The notes under the pieces are model-generated. The model saw only the letters and a list, made by a program, of their open reading frames with translations. It did no database searches and was not told where the DNA came from. Position numbers and translations under genes: made by a program. A DNA stretch of 64,000 nt from Cohnella sp. SGD-V74 (GTDB lineage: Bacteria > Bacillota > Bacilli > Paenibacillales > Paenibacillaceae), in the NCBI RefSeq assembly GCF_003001675.1, contig NZ_PVYW01000001.1, positions 248,001-312,000 on the forward strand, read 5' to 3'. Shown here piece after piece: positions 17,109-26,550 of the stretch. Within the stretch, counting starts at the first letter, position 1. Every line of letters begins with the position of its first letter.

Positions 17109-18094
17109 TCAACCTCCCCCTTCGGCTTGCCGGCGACGAACGCCACCCAATCTTCCTGCCTTAGCACGTCGACGATTTCGAAGCCTGCGGCGAGCAAGCC
17201 GGCCTCGACGGCCTCTTCTTTATTTTTGAAAATGCCGGAAGCGATATACAGGCCTCCCGGTTTAAGCACGTCCATGACATCGGCAATGAACAGCAAAATG
17301 ATCTCGGCGAGAATGTTGGCGACGACGAGATCTACCGGAGGCTTTACTCCGTCTGCCTGCCGCTGCTCCCCCTCGCTCTCCCTGAGCACGCCCAGCAGAT
17401 CGCTGAGTCTCACCTCGACCTCGTTCTCGTAGCCGTTCAGCTCGATGTTTTCCTTCGCGCATTTGACCGCTACCGGGTCGAGATCGAGCGCCAGCACCTT
17501 GTCCGCGCCCAGCTTCATCGCCCCGATCGCCAGCACGCCGGAGCCGGTGCCGACGTCGATGATCCGCTCTCCTCCGTCGATCGCGCTTTCCAGCGCTTTC
17601 AGGCAGAGCGACGTCGTCGGATGCGTTCCGGTGCCGAAAGCCATTCCGGGATCCAGCTCGATGATGAGCTCGCCTTCCTTCGGCTCGTACTCCTCCCACG
17701 TCGGCTTGATGACGAGACGCTCGGTAACGGCTACCGGCTTGAAAAACTGCTTCCATGCATTCGCCCAATCGTCCTCGTGGACCGAACCGATATGCACCGT
17801 AAACTCCCCGGCGTCGTATCCGTATTCCGGCAGCCCTTCAAGCAGCGTCTTCAACTCGCCCGCAATCGGCTCCATCTCGTAATCTTCCGAAAAATAAGCC
17901 TTGTACAGCGCATACCCCGGCCGTATATCGTTCAGCGGCGTATCGTATACCTCGCCGTATTTCGTATCCCGCGGCTTATCCGGCGACCAGGCCTCTTCGA
18001 CCGATACGCCCCCCGCCCCCAATTCCGTCAAATAGTGCGTCACCATTTCCTGGGACGATTCCGTCGCCAGAACGGTCAATTCATGCCAGCGCAA
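17105..18094 (-). CDS. prmA: Ribosomal protein L11 methyltransferase PrmA
   Basis: 329 aa. The N-terminal substrate-recognition domain opens with MRWHELTVLATESSQEMV. The class I methyltransferase core carries IDVGTGSGVLAIGAMKLGA near residue 178 and VVANILAEIILLF (NxxA/N motif) near 258. PrmA trimethylates lysines and the N-terminus of L11. An extra stretch of about 15 residues (near 240-255, EGEQRQADGVKPP) extends the usual ~310-residue length. The gene begins a four-gene minus-strand run, and the 9-copy motif array lies upstream of its start. Confidence 0.95.
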   Translation of the reverse strand: MRWHELTVLATESSQEMVTHYLTELGAGGVSVEEAWSPDKPRDTKYGEVYDTPLNDIRPGYALYKAYFSEDYEMEPIAGELKTLLEGLPEYGYDAGEFTVHIGSVHEDDWANAWKQFFKPVAVTERLVIKPTWEEYEPKEGELIIELDPGMAFGTGTHPTTSLCLKALESAIDGGERIIDVGTGSGVLAIGAMKLGADKVLALDLDPVAVKCAKENIELNGYENEVEVRLSDLLGVLRESEGEQRQADGVKPPVDLVVANILAEIILLFIADVMDVLKPGGLYIASGIFKNKEEAVEAGLLAAGFEIVDVLRQEDWVAFVAGKPKGEVE

Positions 18095-18198
18095 ATCCGT
18101 TCCTCTCCTTATCGCAGCTCAATGAATCCCATTATACACGCACTGTTTTGCCGGATGCAAAACAATCTCCTCCCCTCTCCCTTTATCTCCGTTATCTC

Positions 18199-18847
18199 CG
18201 TTATCCCCTTCGCTCAGTCTTGCTCCTCGCCGCCGCCCTCCCTTTTCTCCCCGCTTTTGTCGATATCCCCTTCGATCAGTCGCGCTCCACGTCTCCTCCG
18301 CTTATGGCCACTATCCCCTCCGCTCAGTTGCCCTGCCGATCGATCCACCGCACTCTCTTCGTCCTCTCCTAGCATTCCTTTTCAAGCTGCCTTTTGCCGT
18401 TATCCCTTTTGTTCAGGACTCCTCCTTCCGCTCCTTCTCGTCTCGTCCCGTCCTCTCCTCTCCTCTCCTCGTCCCTATGTCCATTATCCCGCTCGCTCAG
18501 TTAACACTGACTTCTATCCATCCGCACCTCTCTCCGAACCTTGCAACTACTCTCTCAAGCCTCTTTTAGCCACTATCCCTTTCGTTCAGAAGCACATCTT
18601 ATCCGCCTACTCCCTAACTATCATGATGAAAATAGGAGCCATTAAGAGCGATCCGACAAGTTCGACCATAACAGCGTGAGGTGATCTATTCCCCCACTGC
18701 CATTCTGAGTCGAGGGGATAATGGCCATAGACGCGCAGATCTGCATACTTTCGCATTGTCGTTCTGAGTGACGGAGATAATGGCCATAGCGGCGAAAATG
18801 GAGGTAGACATACTAACGTGTTGCTATTCTGAGCGAGAGGGATAGCG
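18199..18847. repeat. Array of nine copies of a 19-bp motif in two opposed blocks
   Basis: Consensus CRYTATCCCYTTCGYTCAG. Plus-orientation copies start at 18199, 18261, 18309, 18398, 18482 and 18571; reversed copies lie at 18705-18723, 18764-18782 and 18829-18847. Similarity often extends about 7 bp further (CTTTTRGC before the core). Spacing is 48-89 bp and the intervening CT-rich DNA is not conserved. The stretch between prmA and the next gene (18095-18913, about 820 bp) holds no convincing gene. Confidence 0.85.
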
Positions 18848-18913
18848 GCAAAAGGGGGGACGAGGAGGATGAGAAGGGCGCACACTGCTTAGCCGTGTAC
18901 GCCCGGGGATCAA

Positions 18914-19228
18914 TCAGTAGATTACACCGCCGGCTTGACGGATGACGGTGCGCGCTTGGTCGGCTGCAGCAGCAGGGACGATGGCGGACAGCGTGAATTC
19001 GGCATCTGCAGCGGAGGCGGCCGCGTCAGACGGTGTGGCGATGACGCCGAGATCCGACCCGACCTCGGCGCTCCACGCCTGGCCCCCGGAAGAAGCCGCA
19101 GCTCCCGCGTTCGCTCGCTCCAGCCGGAAGCGGTCGCTGCGAAGAGCGGACAGCTTGCGGATGACCGATTCCGCTTGGTCTTGAGTCTCGAATCTGGCTT
19201 GCAACGGTTCCATATCCACGCGGCTCAC
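18914..19228 (-). CDS. Hypothetical protein, 104 aa
   Basis: I do not recognise a family. Two blocks with an alternating hydrophobic pattern (residues 8-40 and 72-100, FTLSAIVPAAAADQARTVIR) are joined by an Ala/Ser/Gly-rich linker, suggesting a small alpha-beta protein similar in size to general-stress YflT-like proteins, though I see no decisive motif. The frame opens at a GTG overlapping the yfhD stop by 4 nt (GTGA); a GTG three codons and an ATG five codons further in are alternatives, and the AGGAG spacing fits the internal GTG best. Likely co-transcribed with yfhD. Confidence 0.6.
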   Translation of the reverse strand: MSRVDMEPLQARFETQDQAESVIRKLSALRSDRFRLERANAGAAASSGGQAWSAEVGSDLGVIATPSDAAASAADAEFTLSAIVPAAAADQARTVIRQAGGVIY

Positions 19229-19368
19229 TCTCCTTGCTCTCCGGCAGCTCGCCGATCAGCCGCCTCAGCTCGCTCCTGCGCTTTTTTATCGTCTCCGTCA
19301 GCTAGCTCCTCCGAATATTCCACATCTTCCGCCTTGGCGACCGGCAAACGTTCGCGTTCTTTGGCCAT
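19225..19368 (-). CDS. yfhD: YfhD family protein, 47 aa
   Basis: Short acidic protein. KAEDVEYSEELADGDDKKAQ followed by RAEAADRRA matches the YfhD family of small Bacillales proteins of unknown function. AGGAGG lies a few bases upstream of the ATG at 19368. Its stop overlaps the first possible start of the following gene. Confidence 0.75.
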   Translation of the reverse strand: MAKERERLPVAKAEDVEYSEELADGDDKKAQERAEAADRRAAGEQGE

Positions 19369-19465
19369 AAATCAACATCCTCCTTATCGGTTGCTCCGCG
19401 GCAGCAATGCGCATCGCAATTACTCCAATAGGTTTTCCCGGGCCTTCGCACTTATACTATAAAAA

Positions 19466-19706
19466 ACTGCGGCTGACCCATTCGCGTACAAGGACACGTA
19501 ACATTGAAGTTCTTCGCAAAACGAGTTGTTCTAAAAAGTCGCGTATCGTCTCCCCCATGGTGCTCAAACGAGGGTATTGTTCTAAAAAGTCGAGTAACGT
19601 CTCCCGATTGGCGGTCGAACGGAGGGGGTTGATCTAAAGAATCGCGCATCGGCACTCCAGGCTAGGATCTGGCGAAGGCTGTGTGTCAATTGAGCAGTGG
19701 CAGAAA
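19466..19706. repeat. Interspersed repeat element, copy B, with two tandem units
   Basis: Same head and tail as copy A (ACTGCGGCTGACCCATTCGC at 19466-19485; GTCAATTGAGCAGTGG near 19685-19700). It contains only two units, starting at 19526 (51 bp) and 19577 (52 bp), one of each type, before the tail unit at 19629. The orientation is the same as copy A, and the tail again runs into an A-run shared with a minus-strand terminator, here that of dnaJ. Confidence 0.9.
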
Positions 19707-19740
19707 AAAAACGGCCGCCAGCGTCAGGCTGGTCGGCCGT
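19704..19740 (-). terminator. Terminator of dnaJ (heat-shock operon)
   Basis: ACGGCCG and CCAGC pair with GCTGG and CGGCCGT across 19711-19740, and a U-run follows on the minus strand (A-run 19704-19711). Confidence 0.88.
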
Positions 19741-19748
19741 CGTTGCTT

Positions 19749-20870
19749 TTATTCTCCAAGAATCGCGCGCTTCATCCGCTCGAAAATGTTTTTGCTCTGC
19801 TCGTGCGTAGACTCGCCGCTCTTGGACGCGAACTCCCGAAGTAGCTCCCGCTGGTCTTCGCTCAGGTTGGTCGGGGTGACGATCGTCACCTTCACCTGCT
19901 GATCCCCTTGCCCGTAACCGCGAAGCTTCGGAACACCCTTGCCCTTAAGCCGGAAATACGTGCCGGTCTGAGTGCCGGGAGGAATCTTCAACTTGACCTT
20001 CTCGGACAAGGTCGGAATTTCGATCTCGTCCCCGAGCGCCGCCTGCGTAAAGGTCAACGGAATTTCGCAGTAAATGTCGTCGCCTTCCCGTTCGAAGAAG
20101 TCGTGGGATTTCACGCGAAGAACGATGTAGAGATCCCCCGAAGGGCCTCCGCGCAACCCGCCTTCCCCTTCGCCGCTTACGCGCAGTTGGGCTCCATCGT
20201 CGACGCCAGCGGGAATTTTGACGTGGATTTTACGTTGTTTCTTGATTTGGCCGCTGCCGCCGCAAGTTCCGCAGCGATCTTTAATAATTTTGCCTCGTCC
20301 GGAACATGCGGTACATGCCCGACGATTCACGATGCGTCCGAACGGCGTATTCTGCGCCACTTCCTGCTGGCCGGAGCCGCGGCAGACGGAACACGTTTCC
20401 GGCTTCGTGCCGGGCTTGGCGCCATTTCCGTGACACGTGTCGCACGATTCGGTCCGCGGAATCGTGATGTCCATCTCTTTGCCGAACACCGCTTCCTTGA
20501 ATTCGATCGTCATCGTGTATTGCAGGTCGTTGCCCCGCTGCGGCGCGTTCGGATCTCTCCGGCCTCCGCCGCCTCCGAAAAACATATCGAATATATCTCC
20601 GAAGCCCCCGCCGAAATCGGCTCCTCCCGCTCCTCCGAAACCGGCGTTCGGGTCCTGGTGGCCGAACTGGTCGTAACGCGCGCGCGCCTGATCGTCGCTC
20701 AGTACGTCGTACGCTTCTTTCACTTCTTTGAATTTCGTTTCGGCGTCGGGCGCCTTGTTGACGTCAGGGTGATACTGCCGAGCCAGCTTGCGATAAGCTT
20801 TCTTCACGTCGTCCGCGGAGGCGTTCTTGGAAAGCTCCAGAACTTCGTAATAGTCTCTTTTGTCCGCCAC
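19749..20870 (-). CDS. dnaJ: Chaperone DnaJ
   Basis: 373 aa. A J domain at residues 1-70 with the HPD motif (YHPDVNK), then a Gly/Phe-rich linker ([16 protein letters not shown]). The zinc domain has four CxxCxGxG repeats ([32 protein letters not shown]), and a C-terminal substrate-binding domain follows. It stimulates DnaK ATPase and delivers unfolded proteins. The GTG at 20870 was chosen because GAGGAGGTG lies about 8 nt upstream and it gives the canonical [11 protein letters not shown]-terminus; a longer frame starts at 20888. Last gene of the hrcA operon. Confidence 0.96.
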   Translation of the reverse strand: MADKRDYYEVLELSKNASADDVKKAYRKLARQYHPDVNKAPDAETKFKEVKEAYDVLSDDQARARYDQFGHQDPNAGFGGAGGADFGGGFGDIFDMFFGGGGGRRDPNAPQRGNDLQYTMTIEFKEAVFGKEMDITIPRTESCDTCHGNGAKPGTKPETCSVCRGSGQQEVAQNTPFGRIVNRRACTACSGRGKIIKDRCGTCGGSGQIKKQRKIHVKIPAGVDDGAQLRVSGEGEGGLRGGPSGDLYIVLRVKSHDFFEREGDDIYCEIPLTFTQAALGDEIEIPTLSEKVKLKIPPGTQTGTYFRLKGKGVPKLRGYGQGDQQVKVTIVTPTNLSEDQRELLREFASKSGESTHEQSKNIFERMKRAILGE

Positions 20871-20892
20871 TTCTCTCCACCTCCTCATGAAG

Positions 20893-20941
20893 GAAAGTCA
20901 AAGCGATTCCGCATTGCTGGGGAATCGGCTTTGACTTTCCG
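20893..20941 (-). other. Long hairpin between dnaK and dnaJ
   Basis: GGAAAGTCAAAGC-GATTCC (20893-20911) pairs with GGAATC-GGCTTTGACTTTCC (20922-20941), giving about 19 bp with one bulge. There is no U-run on either strand, so it looks like an mRNA stability or processing structure, not a terminator. Confidence 0.75.
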
Positions 20942-20958
20942 TGTATGCGGCATCCGAA

Positions 20959-22806
20959 TTATTTCTTGTCTTCGTCTACGACTTCATAGTCCGCATCGAC
21001 GACGTTGTCTTTGGCCGGACCGGAACCGGCGGAGCCTGCGTCCCCTGCTTCTTGACCCGGCTGCGCCTGCTGCGCGGCCTGCTCGTAAAGCTTCACGGAC
21101 AGCTGCTGCACGATTTCGGTCAGCTCTTCGGTCGCTTGATTGATCTGTTCAAGGTTATCGGATGCGACCGCGGTTGTCAACTTCTCTTTCGCTGCGTTCG
21201 CCTTCTCGATTTCGCCCGCGTCGACTTTGTCGCCGAGGTCCTTGATCGTCTTGTCGACGCTGTAGATCAGTTGGTCCGCGCTGTTCTTCGCTTCGACCAG
21301 CTCGCGGCGAGCTTTGTCCTCTTCCGCGTGCAGTTCCGCTTCCTTCTGCATGCGCTCGATGTCTTCTTTGCTCAAGCCGCCGGAAGAAGTGATCGTGATT
21401 TTCTGCGTTTTGCCGGTCCCCTTATCGAGAGCGGATACGTTAACGATACCGTTCGCATCGATATCGAACGTCACTTCGATTTGCGGCACGCCGCGAGGCG
21501 CTGGTGGAATTTCGCTCAGAACGAAGCGGCCGAGCGTCTTATTGTCCTTAGCCATCGCACGTTCGCCTTGCAGGACGTGAATTTCGACTTGCGTCTGCAT
21601 GTCGGCGTAAGTCGAGAACACTTGCGATTTGCTCGTCGGGATCGTCGTGTTGCGATCGATCATTTTCGTCAAGACGCCGCCGGCCGTTTCAATGCCGAGG
21701 GACAGCGGAGTGACGTCGAGCAGCACGACGTCTTTGACTTCGCCCGTCAATACGCCCGCTTGAACGGCAGCGCCGAGAGCAACCACTTCATCCGGGTTAA
21801 CGCCTTTGTGCGGCTCTTTGCCCGTCAGCTTTTTGATCGCCTCTTGGACGGCAGGAATACGCGTGGAACCGCCGACTAGAACGACTTTGTCGATGTCCGC
21901 AGGAGACATGCCGGCATCCGACAACGCTTGGCGGGTAGGCGACATCGTGCGTTCTACCAGACTAGCCGTAAGCTCGTCGAACTTCGAACGGCTCAGGTTA
22001 AGCTCCAAGTGCTGCGGCACTCCGTCTACAACCGTGATGAACGGCAGGGAGATCGTCGTGGAGACGACGCCGGACAGCTCCTTCTTCGCTTTCTCAGCCG
22101 CGTCCTTCAGACGTTGCACCGCCGCTTTGTCCTTCAGCAGGTCGATGCCGTGCTCTTTTTTGAATTCGCCGGACAGCCATTCCATGACCGCTTGGTCGAA
22201 ATCGTCGCCGCCGAGGTGGTTGTCGCCGCTCGTCGCTTTAACTTCGAAGAAGCCGTCGCCGAGCTCCAGAATACTGACGTCGAACGTGCCTCCGCCGAGG
22301 TCGAATACGAGAATCGTTTGATCCTCTTGCTTCTCGAAGCCGTAAGCGAGCGCGGCAGCCGTAGGCTCGTTGACGATCCGCAGCACTTCGAGGCCCGCGA
22401 TGTTGCCCGCGTCCTTCGTCGCTTGACGCTGGCTATCGTTAAAATATGCAGGAACGGTAATAACCGCTTGCGTGACCGGTTGGCCTAAGTATGCTTCTGC
22501 GTCGGCTTTGAGCTTCTGCAGGATAATCGCCGAAATCTCCGGCGCGGAGTATGCTTTTCCTTCGATCGTTTCCTTGTGGGTCGTTCCCATGTGGCGCTTA
22601 ATGGAACTAACCGTGCGATCCGGATTCGTAATCGCTTGACGCTTCGCAGTCTCGCCTACGACGCGCTCTCCGTCTTTCTTGAAGCCGACGACGGAAGGGG
22701 TGGTGCGGTTGCCTTCCGCGTTAGGGATAACGACGGCTTCGCCGCCTTCCATGACCGCGACGCACGAGTTCGTCGTACCGAGGTCGATTCCGATTACTTT
22801 ACTCAT
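20959..22806 (-). CDS. dnaK: Chaperone DnaK (Hsp70)
   Basis: 615 aa, the usual length. [18 protein letters not shown] at residues 5-22 is the ATPase phosphate-1 motif; [13 protein letters not shown] and [13 protein letters not shown] complete the actin-like site. The substrate-binding domain and a helical lid follow, and the tail [14 protein letters not shown] carries the conserved EEVD-like acidic end of bacterial DnaK. It works with GrpE and DnaJ in refolding. A 65-nt gap from grpE holds no second CIRCE. Confidence 0.97.
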   Translation of the reverse strand: MSKVIGIDLGTTNSCVAVMEGGEAVVIPNAEGNRTTPSVVGFKKDGERVVGETAKRQAITNPDRTVSSIKRHMGTTHKETIEGKAYSAPEISAIILQKLKADAEAYLGQPVTQAVITVPAYFNDSQRQATKDAGNIAGLEVLRIVNEPTAAALAYGFEKQEDQTILVFDLGGGTFDVSILELGDGFFEVKATSGDNHLGGDDFDQAVMEWLSGEFKKEHGIDLLKDKAAVQRLKDAAEKAKKELSGVVSTTISLPFITVVDGVPQHLELNLSRSKFDELTASLVERTMSPTRQALSDAGMSPADIDKVVLVGGSTRIPAVQEAIKKLTGKEPHKGVNPDEVVALGAAVQAGVLTGEVKDVVLLDVTPLSLGIETAGGVLTKMIDRNTTIPTSKSQVFSTYADMQTQVEIHVLQGERAMAKDNKTLGRFVLSEIPPAPRGVPQIEVTFDIDANGIVNVSALDKGTGKTQKITITSSGGLSKEDIERMQKEAELHAEEDKARRELVEAKNSADQLIYSVDKTIKDLGDKVDAGEIEKANAAKEKLTTAVASDNLEQINQATEELTEIVQQLSVKLYEQAAQQAQPGQEAGDAGSAGSGPAKDNVVDADYEVVDEDKK

Positions 22807-22871
22807 AGCTGGGTGTTCCTCCTTTGATATAAGTGCACGATCGACTTTCCTCTCTTGCGAAGGAAGCCGTG

Positions 22872-23462
22872 CTAACCGCTGACTTTCACCATTGCCGGAC
22901 GGATGACTTTCTCCTTGAGCATATAGCCGGTCTGAACGACCTCGACGACGGTTCCTTCCTCATGCTCGTCGCTCTCCACACGCATGATCGCCTGATGCAA
23001 TTCCGGATCGAACGGCTGCCCTACGGCATCCATCGGCTTAAGGCCTTCCGCTTCCAGCACCTGGGACAGTTGACGGAATATCATATCCACGCCCTTGGCG
23101 AAAGAATCGGTTCCGCCTGCCCCTTCGCCCGCTTGAAGCGCGCGTCCGAAGTTATCCAGAACGGGCAGCAGCTGCGTAATCAGCTTCATGGAAGCGTATT
23201 GCGCGAGCTCCTCTTTCTCCTTCTGCGTACGTCTGCGGAAGTTATCGAAATCGGCTTGCGCGCGCAAATAACGACTATGATGATCATCGGCCAAACGTTC
23301 TAGTTCGGCGATGCGTTCGCTTTCCCCGGTTGTCTGTTCCTCGGCTTGCGGCTCGTCGCCGGAAACGGCCGAATCGTTCGTTTCGATTACGTTGTCCTGT
23401 TCCAAAACCTCTTCCTGACGCTCATCCATGTTCGCAGACTCCTTCGTTTCGTTCGTACTCAT
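22872..23462 (-). CDS. grpE: Nucleotide exchange factor GrpE
   Basis: 196 aa. A long acidic, Gln-rich disordered N-terminus (residues 1-50) precedes a coiled coil (about 50-90) and a beta domain ending [18 protein letters not shown], the GrpE signature. It releases ADP from DnaK. It sits 51 nt downstream of hrcA in the CIRCE-controlled operon. Confidence 0.96.
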   Translation of the reverse strand: MSTNETKESANMDERQEEVLEQDNVIETNDSAVSGDEPQAEEQTTGESERIAELERLADDHHSRYLRAQADFDNFRRRTQKEKEELAQYASMKLITQLLPVLDNFGRALQAGEGAGGTDSFAKGVDMIFRQLSQVLEAEGLKPMDAVGQPFDPELHQAIMRVESDEHEEGTVVEVVQTGYMLKEKVIRPAMVKVSG

Positions 23463-23513
23463 GTACGATTCACCTCCTTACCGTGCCTCCCGATTTCGGG
23501 GGCTATGCAACCT

Positions 23514-24539
23514 TTATTTATGCCAGCGGGACATCAACTGGACGATATCCTTGGATAAATAATCAAGCAAGCCGATGACCTTCGCGTACTCCATGCGGGT
23601 CGGACCCAGAATGCCGATCGTGCCGAGCGACTGTCCGTCGAAGGAATACGTCGCGGTAATCAAACTGCAGTGATTGATGGCCTCGTGCGCGTTCTCCGTT
23701 CCGATCTTCACCTGGATGCCTCCCGGATTGGACTGGAACAGCTGCACGACGAGCGGAGTTGCCTCCAGCATGCCGAGAATCGACTTCGCCTTGTCGACGT
23801 CCTTGAACTCCGGTTGGGTCAACATGTTGGACGCGCCGCTCAAAAATACTTTCGGTTCCTGCTTCTCGTTGATCGTCTGTTCAAGCAGCGCCAGAATTTC
23901 CTCGAATCTCTCCACATAACGACTGAGCTCCTTGGCGATCTCGCTGTGCAGAACCGACTTGACCTTGTAGAACGGCACCCCGGCCAGCTTGTCGTTGAGC
24001 AGGTTCACGGTTTTCGTCATATCGTCCATCGTGATGCCTTCCGGAATGGAAATCGTCCGATGCTCGACGTGCCCCGTGTTCGTTACGATAATCGCGACCG
24101 CGGAATTGTCCGTCAGCGGAATCACCTGAAAATGCTTCAAAGCCGTATTGAACATCTCCGGACCGAGCACGATCGAGGTGTAATTCGTCATCTGGGACAA
24201 AACGGTCGCCGCATGCTCGATAATGCCTTCCCAATGCGTCATTTTCTCAGCGAAAAAAGAACGAATCATCCGCGCGTCCCGGTCCCCGATCTCGCCCAAG
24301 GTAACGAGATGATCCACGTAATAACGGTAGCCTTTAATAGAAGGGATTCGGCCCGCGGAAGTGTGCGGCTGCTCAAGCAGCCCCATCTCCTCCAGATCCG
24401 CCATCTCGTTGCGGATGGTCGCCGGACTGAAAGACACGTCTCCGCGCTTGGAGATGCTGCGGGAACCGACCGGCTCCGCAGAACGGATATAATCGTCGAT
24501 AATCGCATTCAGGATCATGCGTTGGCGTTCGCTCAGCAT
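23514..24539 (-). CDS. hrcA: Heat-inducible transcription repressor HrcA
   Basis: 341 aa. A winged-helix DNA-binding domain at the N-terminus (RQRMILNAIIDDYIRSAEPV, then GSRSISKRGDVSFSPATIRN) precedes the GAF-like and dimerisation regions, ending GILGPTRMEYAKVIGLLDYL. It binds CIRCE and depends on GroEL for activity. First gene of its operon, directly downstream of a perfect CIRCE, so it represses itself together with grpE-dnaK-dnaJ. Confidence 0.97.
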   Translation of the reverse strand: MLSERQRMILNAIIDDYIRSAEPVGSRSISKRGDVSFSPATIRNEMADLEEMGLLEQPHTSAGRIPSIKGYRYYVDHLVTLGEIGDRDARMIRSFFAEKMTHWEGIIEHAATVLSQMTNYTSIVLGPEMFNTALKHFQVIPLTDNSAVAIIVTNTGHVEHRTISIPEGITMDDMTKTVNLLNDKLAGVPFYKVKSVLHSEIAKELSRYVERFEEILALLEQTINEKQEPKVFLSGASNMLTQPEFKDVDKAKSILGMLEATPLVVQLFQSNPGGIQVKIGTENAHEAINHCSLITATYSFDGQSLGTIGILGPTRMEYAKVIGLLDYLSKDIVQLMSRWHK

Positions 24540-24575
24540 CCGAATCTCCTCCTTGAATTGGCTTTCCCGTTATCG

Positions 24576-24602
24576 TTAGCACTCAATTACGACGAGTGCT
24601 AA
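24576..24602. promoter_or_regulatory. CIRCE operator
   Basis: TTAGCACTC-N9-GAGTGCTAA, a perfect match to the HrcA inverted repeat, placed just downstream of the hrcA -10 element. Confidence 0.98.
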
Positions 24603-24613
24603 AGGCTACTACA

Positions 24614-24643
24614 AAAATACCAAACCGAAGGCGGTCGTGTCAA
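24614..24643 (-). promoter_or_regulatory. SigA promoter of the hrcA operon
   Basis: TTGACA (minus strand, 24638-24643), an 18-nt spacer and TATTTT (24614-24619). The CIRCE overlaps the expected transcript start. Confidence 0.85.
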
Positions 24644-24673
24644 GGACGTTCCCGCTCGATTTGGCATGTTCGC

Positions 24674-25174
24674 TTACATTTGGGCAAAACTTAAGCGCTC
24701 GTTCTCCTGCGCCGGTTCGATGATGCGAACGACGGCGATTTCGTCGCAGCATTGCTGCTTCGGACAGTTGACGCAATCCGTCCATACTTTCTCGGGAAAA
24801 ATCTCCTTGTCGACGATCCGGAACCCGTTCTTCTGGAAAAACGCCGCTTCGTACGTGAGCGCCATGACCTTCGGGATTCCTTGCAGCTTGGCTTCCTCGA
24901 TCAGCGCGTCCACGAGCTTGCTCCCGATGCCCTGGCCTTTGTAGCCGTCCGCGATGCCGAGCGAGCGAATCTCGACGAGATCGCTGCCGAGCCGGCATAG
25001 CGAACCGCATCCGATCAGCTGCTCCCCGTCCTGAGCCACGATAAACGTGTCGATATTGCGGGCAAGCGCCTCCCGGGATCTGGGCAGCATGATGCCTTTG
25101 GCGGCATAGCCTTGTATAAGTTCGTAAAGCCCCTCCACGTCTTCCGGGATCGCTGGGCGGCAGAGGACCGACAT
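24674..25174 (-). CDS. GNAT N-acetyltransferase, ArgA C-domain-like
   Basis: 166 aa. CRPAIPEDVEGLYELIQ opens a GNAT fold. SLGIADGYKGQGIGSKLVDA contains the acetyl-CoA loop (Q/RxxGxG/A) near residue 88. The C-terminus has a cysteine cluster DCVNCPKQQCCDE, shared with proteins often annotated as short N-acetylglutamate synthases resembling the ArgA acetyltransferase domain. Substrate is unproven; glutamate is a plausible acceptor. AGAAGGA favours the ATG at 25174 over one six codons upstream. Inserted between hemW and hrcA relative to B. subtilis. Confidence 0.8.
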   Translation of the reverse strand: MSVLCRPAIPEDVEGLYELIQGYAAKGIMLPRSREALARNIDTFIVAQDGEQLIGCGSLCRLGSDLVEIRSLGIADGYKGQGIGSKLVDALIEEAKLQGIPKVMALTYEAAFFQKNGFRIVDKEIFPEKVWTDCVNCPKQQCCDEIAVVRIIEPAQENERLSFAQM

Positions 25175-25303
25175 GACCATTCCTTCTCTCATCCAATGAA
25201 TATGTATGAATAAATATACAACATCTCATCAGATCCCTCAAGAGACTTTTCGAACGAAACGAAAAAACCGTTTATCGTCCCGATCGCAAATCGAAATACC
25301 GCG

Positions 25304-26497
25304 TCAGACGAACGCCCCGAACACCTCGTTGCCGAGCAGCACGCCCCGCGAAGTTAAGCGGTAGCCCGGCTCCCCGTCCATCGTCCGTTCGAGCAAATCT
25401 TGCTCCACGAGGCGGGCCAACTCCTTGCCGTAAACCTCTTCCATGCTGGCTCCGCCGAACTGCTTGGCGAAGTCGGCTTGCTTTACGCCTTCTCTCAGTC
25501 GGAGGCCGACCATCATGAAGTCGCCCATCGCCTCCTCCGCGCTGACGTCGCTGCGCTCAAGCCGCGGCAGGCCGCGCCGGGCTGCGTCGATATACGGCTG
25601 CACGCCTTTAATGTTGATATGGCGCTGCCCAAGAGCGTAGCCGTGGGCGCCGGCTCCAAGCCCGTAATACGGCTGGTTGTGCCAATACACCGTATTGTGC
25701 CGGCTCTCGAAGCCCGGCTTGGCGAAGTTGCTGATCTCGTAATGGCGATAGCCCGCTCCGCTCAATCTCTCCATTAAATACTCGTACATCGCGACCTCTT
25801 CCTCTTCTTCGGGCAGAGGCAGTTCGTCCCGTTGGTACAGACGGTAGAACAGCGTATTTTCCTCCACCTTCAGTCCGTACAAGGAATAGTGCGGCAAGTC
25901 GAGCTCCAGCGCCTTGTTCACGCTGTCCTGAAGCTGCTCGAGCGTCTGGTTCGGCAAGCCGAACATCAGGTCGATCGACAAATTCGCAAATCCGGCCGCC
26001 TTGGCGTTGGCGATGCTCTGCACGACGTCCTGTGCGGCATGGATTCTCCCGATTCTCTCCAGCAGGCCGTTGTCGAACGTCTGCGCGCCGAAGCTGATCC
26101 GATTCACACCCCCTTCGCGCATCGCGGCAAGCTTCTCCATGTCCGTCGTACCCGGATTGGCTTCCATCGTAAACTCAGCGTCGGCCGCCAGCGGAAAATG
26201 CCGTCTCACCGCATCCAGAAAACGGCTCATCTGCGGCGGCGTCAGCACGGTTGGCGTTCCCCCGCCCACGAAAACGGTATCGATCGAGGCCGGCGGCAGC
26301 TCGGCAACGGTCAGCTCCATCTCGTTCTCCAGCGCGTCCAAATACGCGTCGATCGGCTGCCCCGCGGCGACGTAAGAGTTGAAATCGCAGTAAAAGCACT
26401 TGTTCGTGCAAAAAGGGATATGAATGTACAGCGCTCTCGGCGTCCATCGGTGCAGCGGCGGCACAAGCGTCGCCGCCCTCTCGGAATCGGTCATCAT
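25304..26497 (-). CDS. hemW: Heme chaperone HemW (radical SAM)
   Basis: 397 aa. Radical SAM cluster motif CTNKCFYCDF (CxxxCxxC) near residues 30-39; GGGTPTVL and EANPGT follow, and the C-terminal HemN-type domain is present. The fourth cysteine typical of true coproporphyrinogen dehydrogenase HemN (CxxxCxxCxC) is replaced by F, consistent with the heme-trafficking HemW class. It lies downstream of lepA as in B. subtilis but a terminator-like hairpin separates them. Confidence 0.92.
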   Translation of the reverse strand: MMTDSERAATLVPPLHRWTPRALYIHIPFCTNKCFYCDFNSYVAAGQPIDAYLDALENEMELTVAELPPASIDTVFVGGGTPTVLTPPQMSRFLDAVRRHFPLAADAEFTMEANPGTTDMEKLAAMREGGVNRISFGAQTFDNGLLERIGRIHAAQDVVQSIANAKAAGFANLSIDLMFGLPNQTLEQLQDSVNKALELDLPHYSLYGLKVEENTLFYRLYQRDELPLPEEEEEVAMYEYLMERLSGAGYRHYEISNFAKPGFESRHNTVYWHNQPYYGLGAGAHGYALGQRHINIKGVQPYIDAARRGLPRLERSDVSAEEAMGDFMMVGLRLREGVKQADFAKQFGGASMEEVYGKELARLVEQDLLERTMDGEPGYRLTSRGVLLGNEVFGAFV

Positions 26498-26517
26498 TAG
26501 TCGTTCACCTCGAATAG

Positions 26518-26541
26518 AGAAAAGCGGGCCGGCAGCCCGCT
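26518..26541 (-). terminator. Terminator between lepA and hemW
   Basis: Minus strand GCGGGC-TGCCG-GCCCGC followed by UUUUC, placed 10-30 nt past the lepA stop. Partial read-through into hemW is likely. Confidence 0.75.
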
Positions 26542-26550
26542 TCCCTCATC

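Noticed and set aside
18199-18847. CRISPR interpretation of the motif array
   Set aside because: Repeats are imperfect, on both strands, 19 bp with irregular 30-70 bp gaps, and no cas genes are present.
18607-18885. 92-codon minus-strand frame in the motif array
   Set aside because: Its repeated LWPLSPSLRT-like peptides come from the 19-bp DNA motif, and it has no ribosome binding site.
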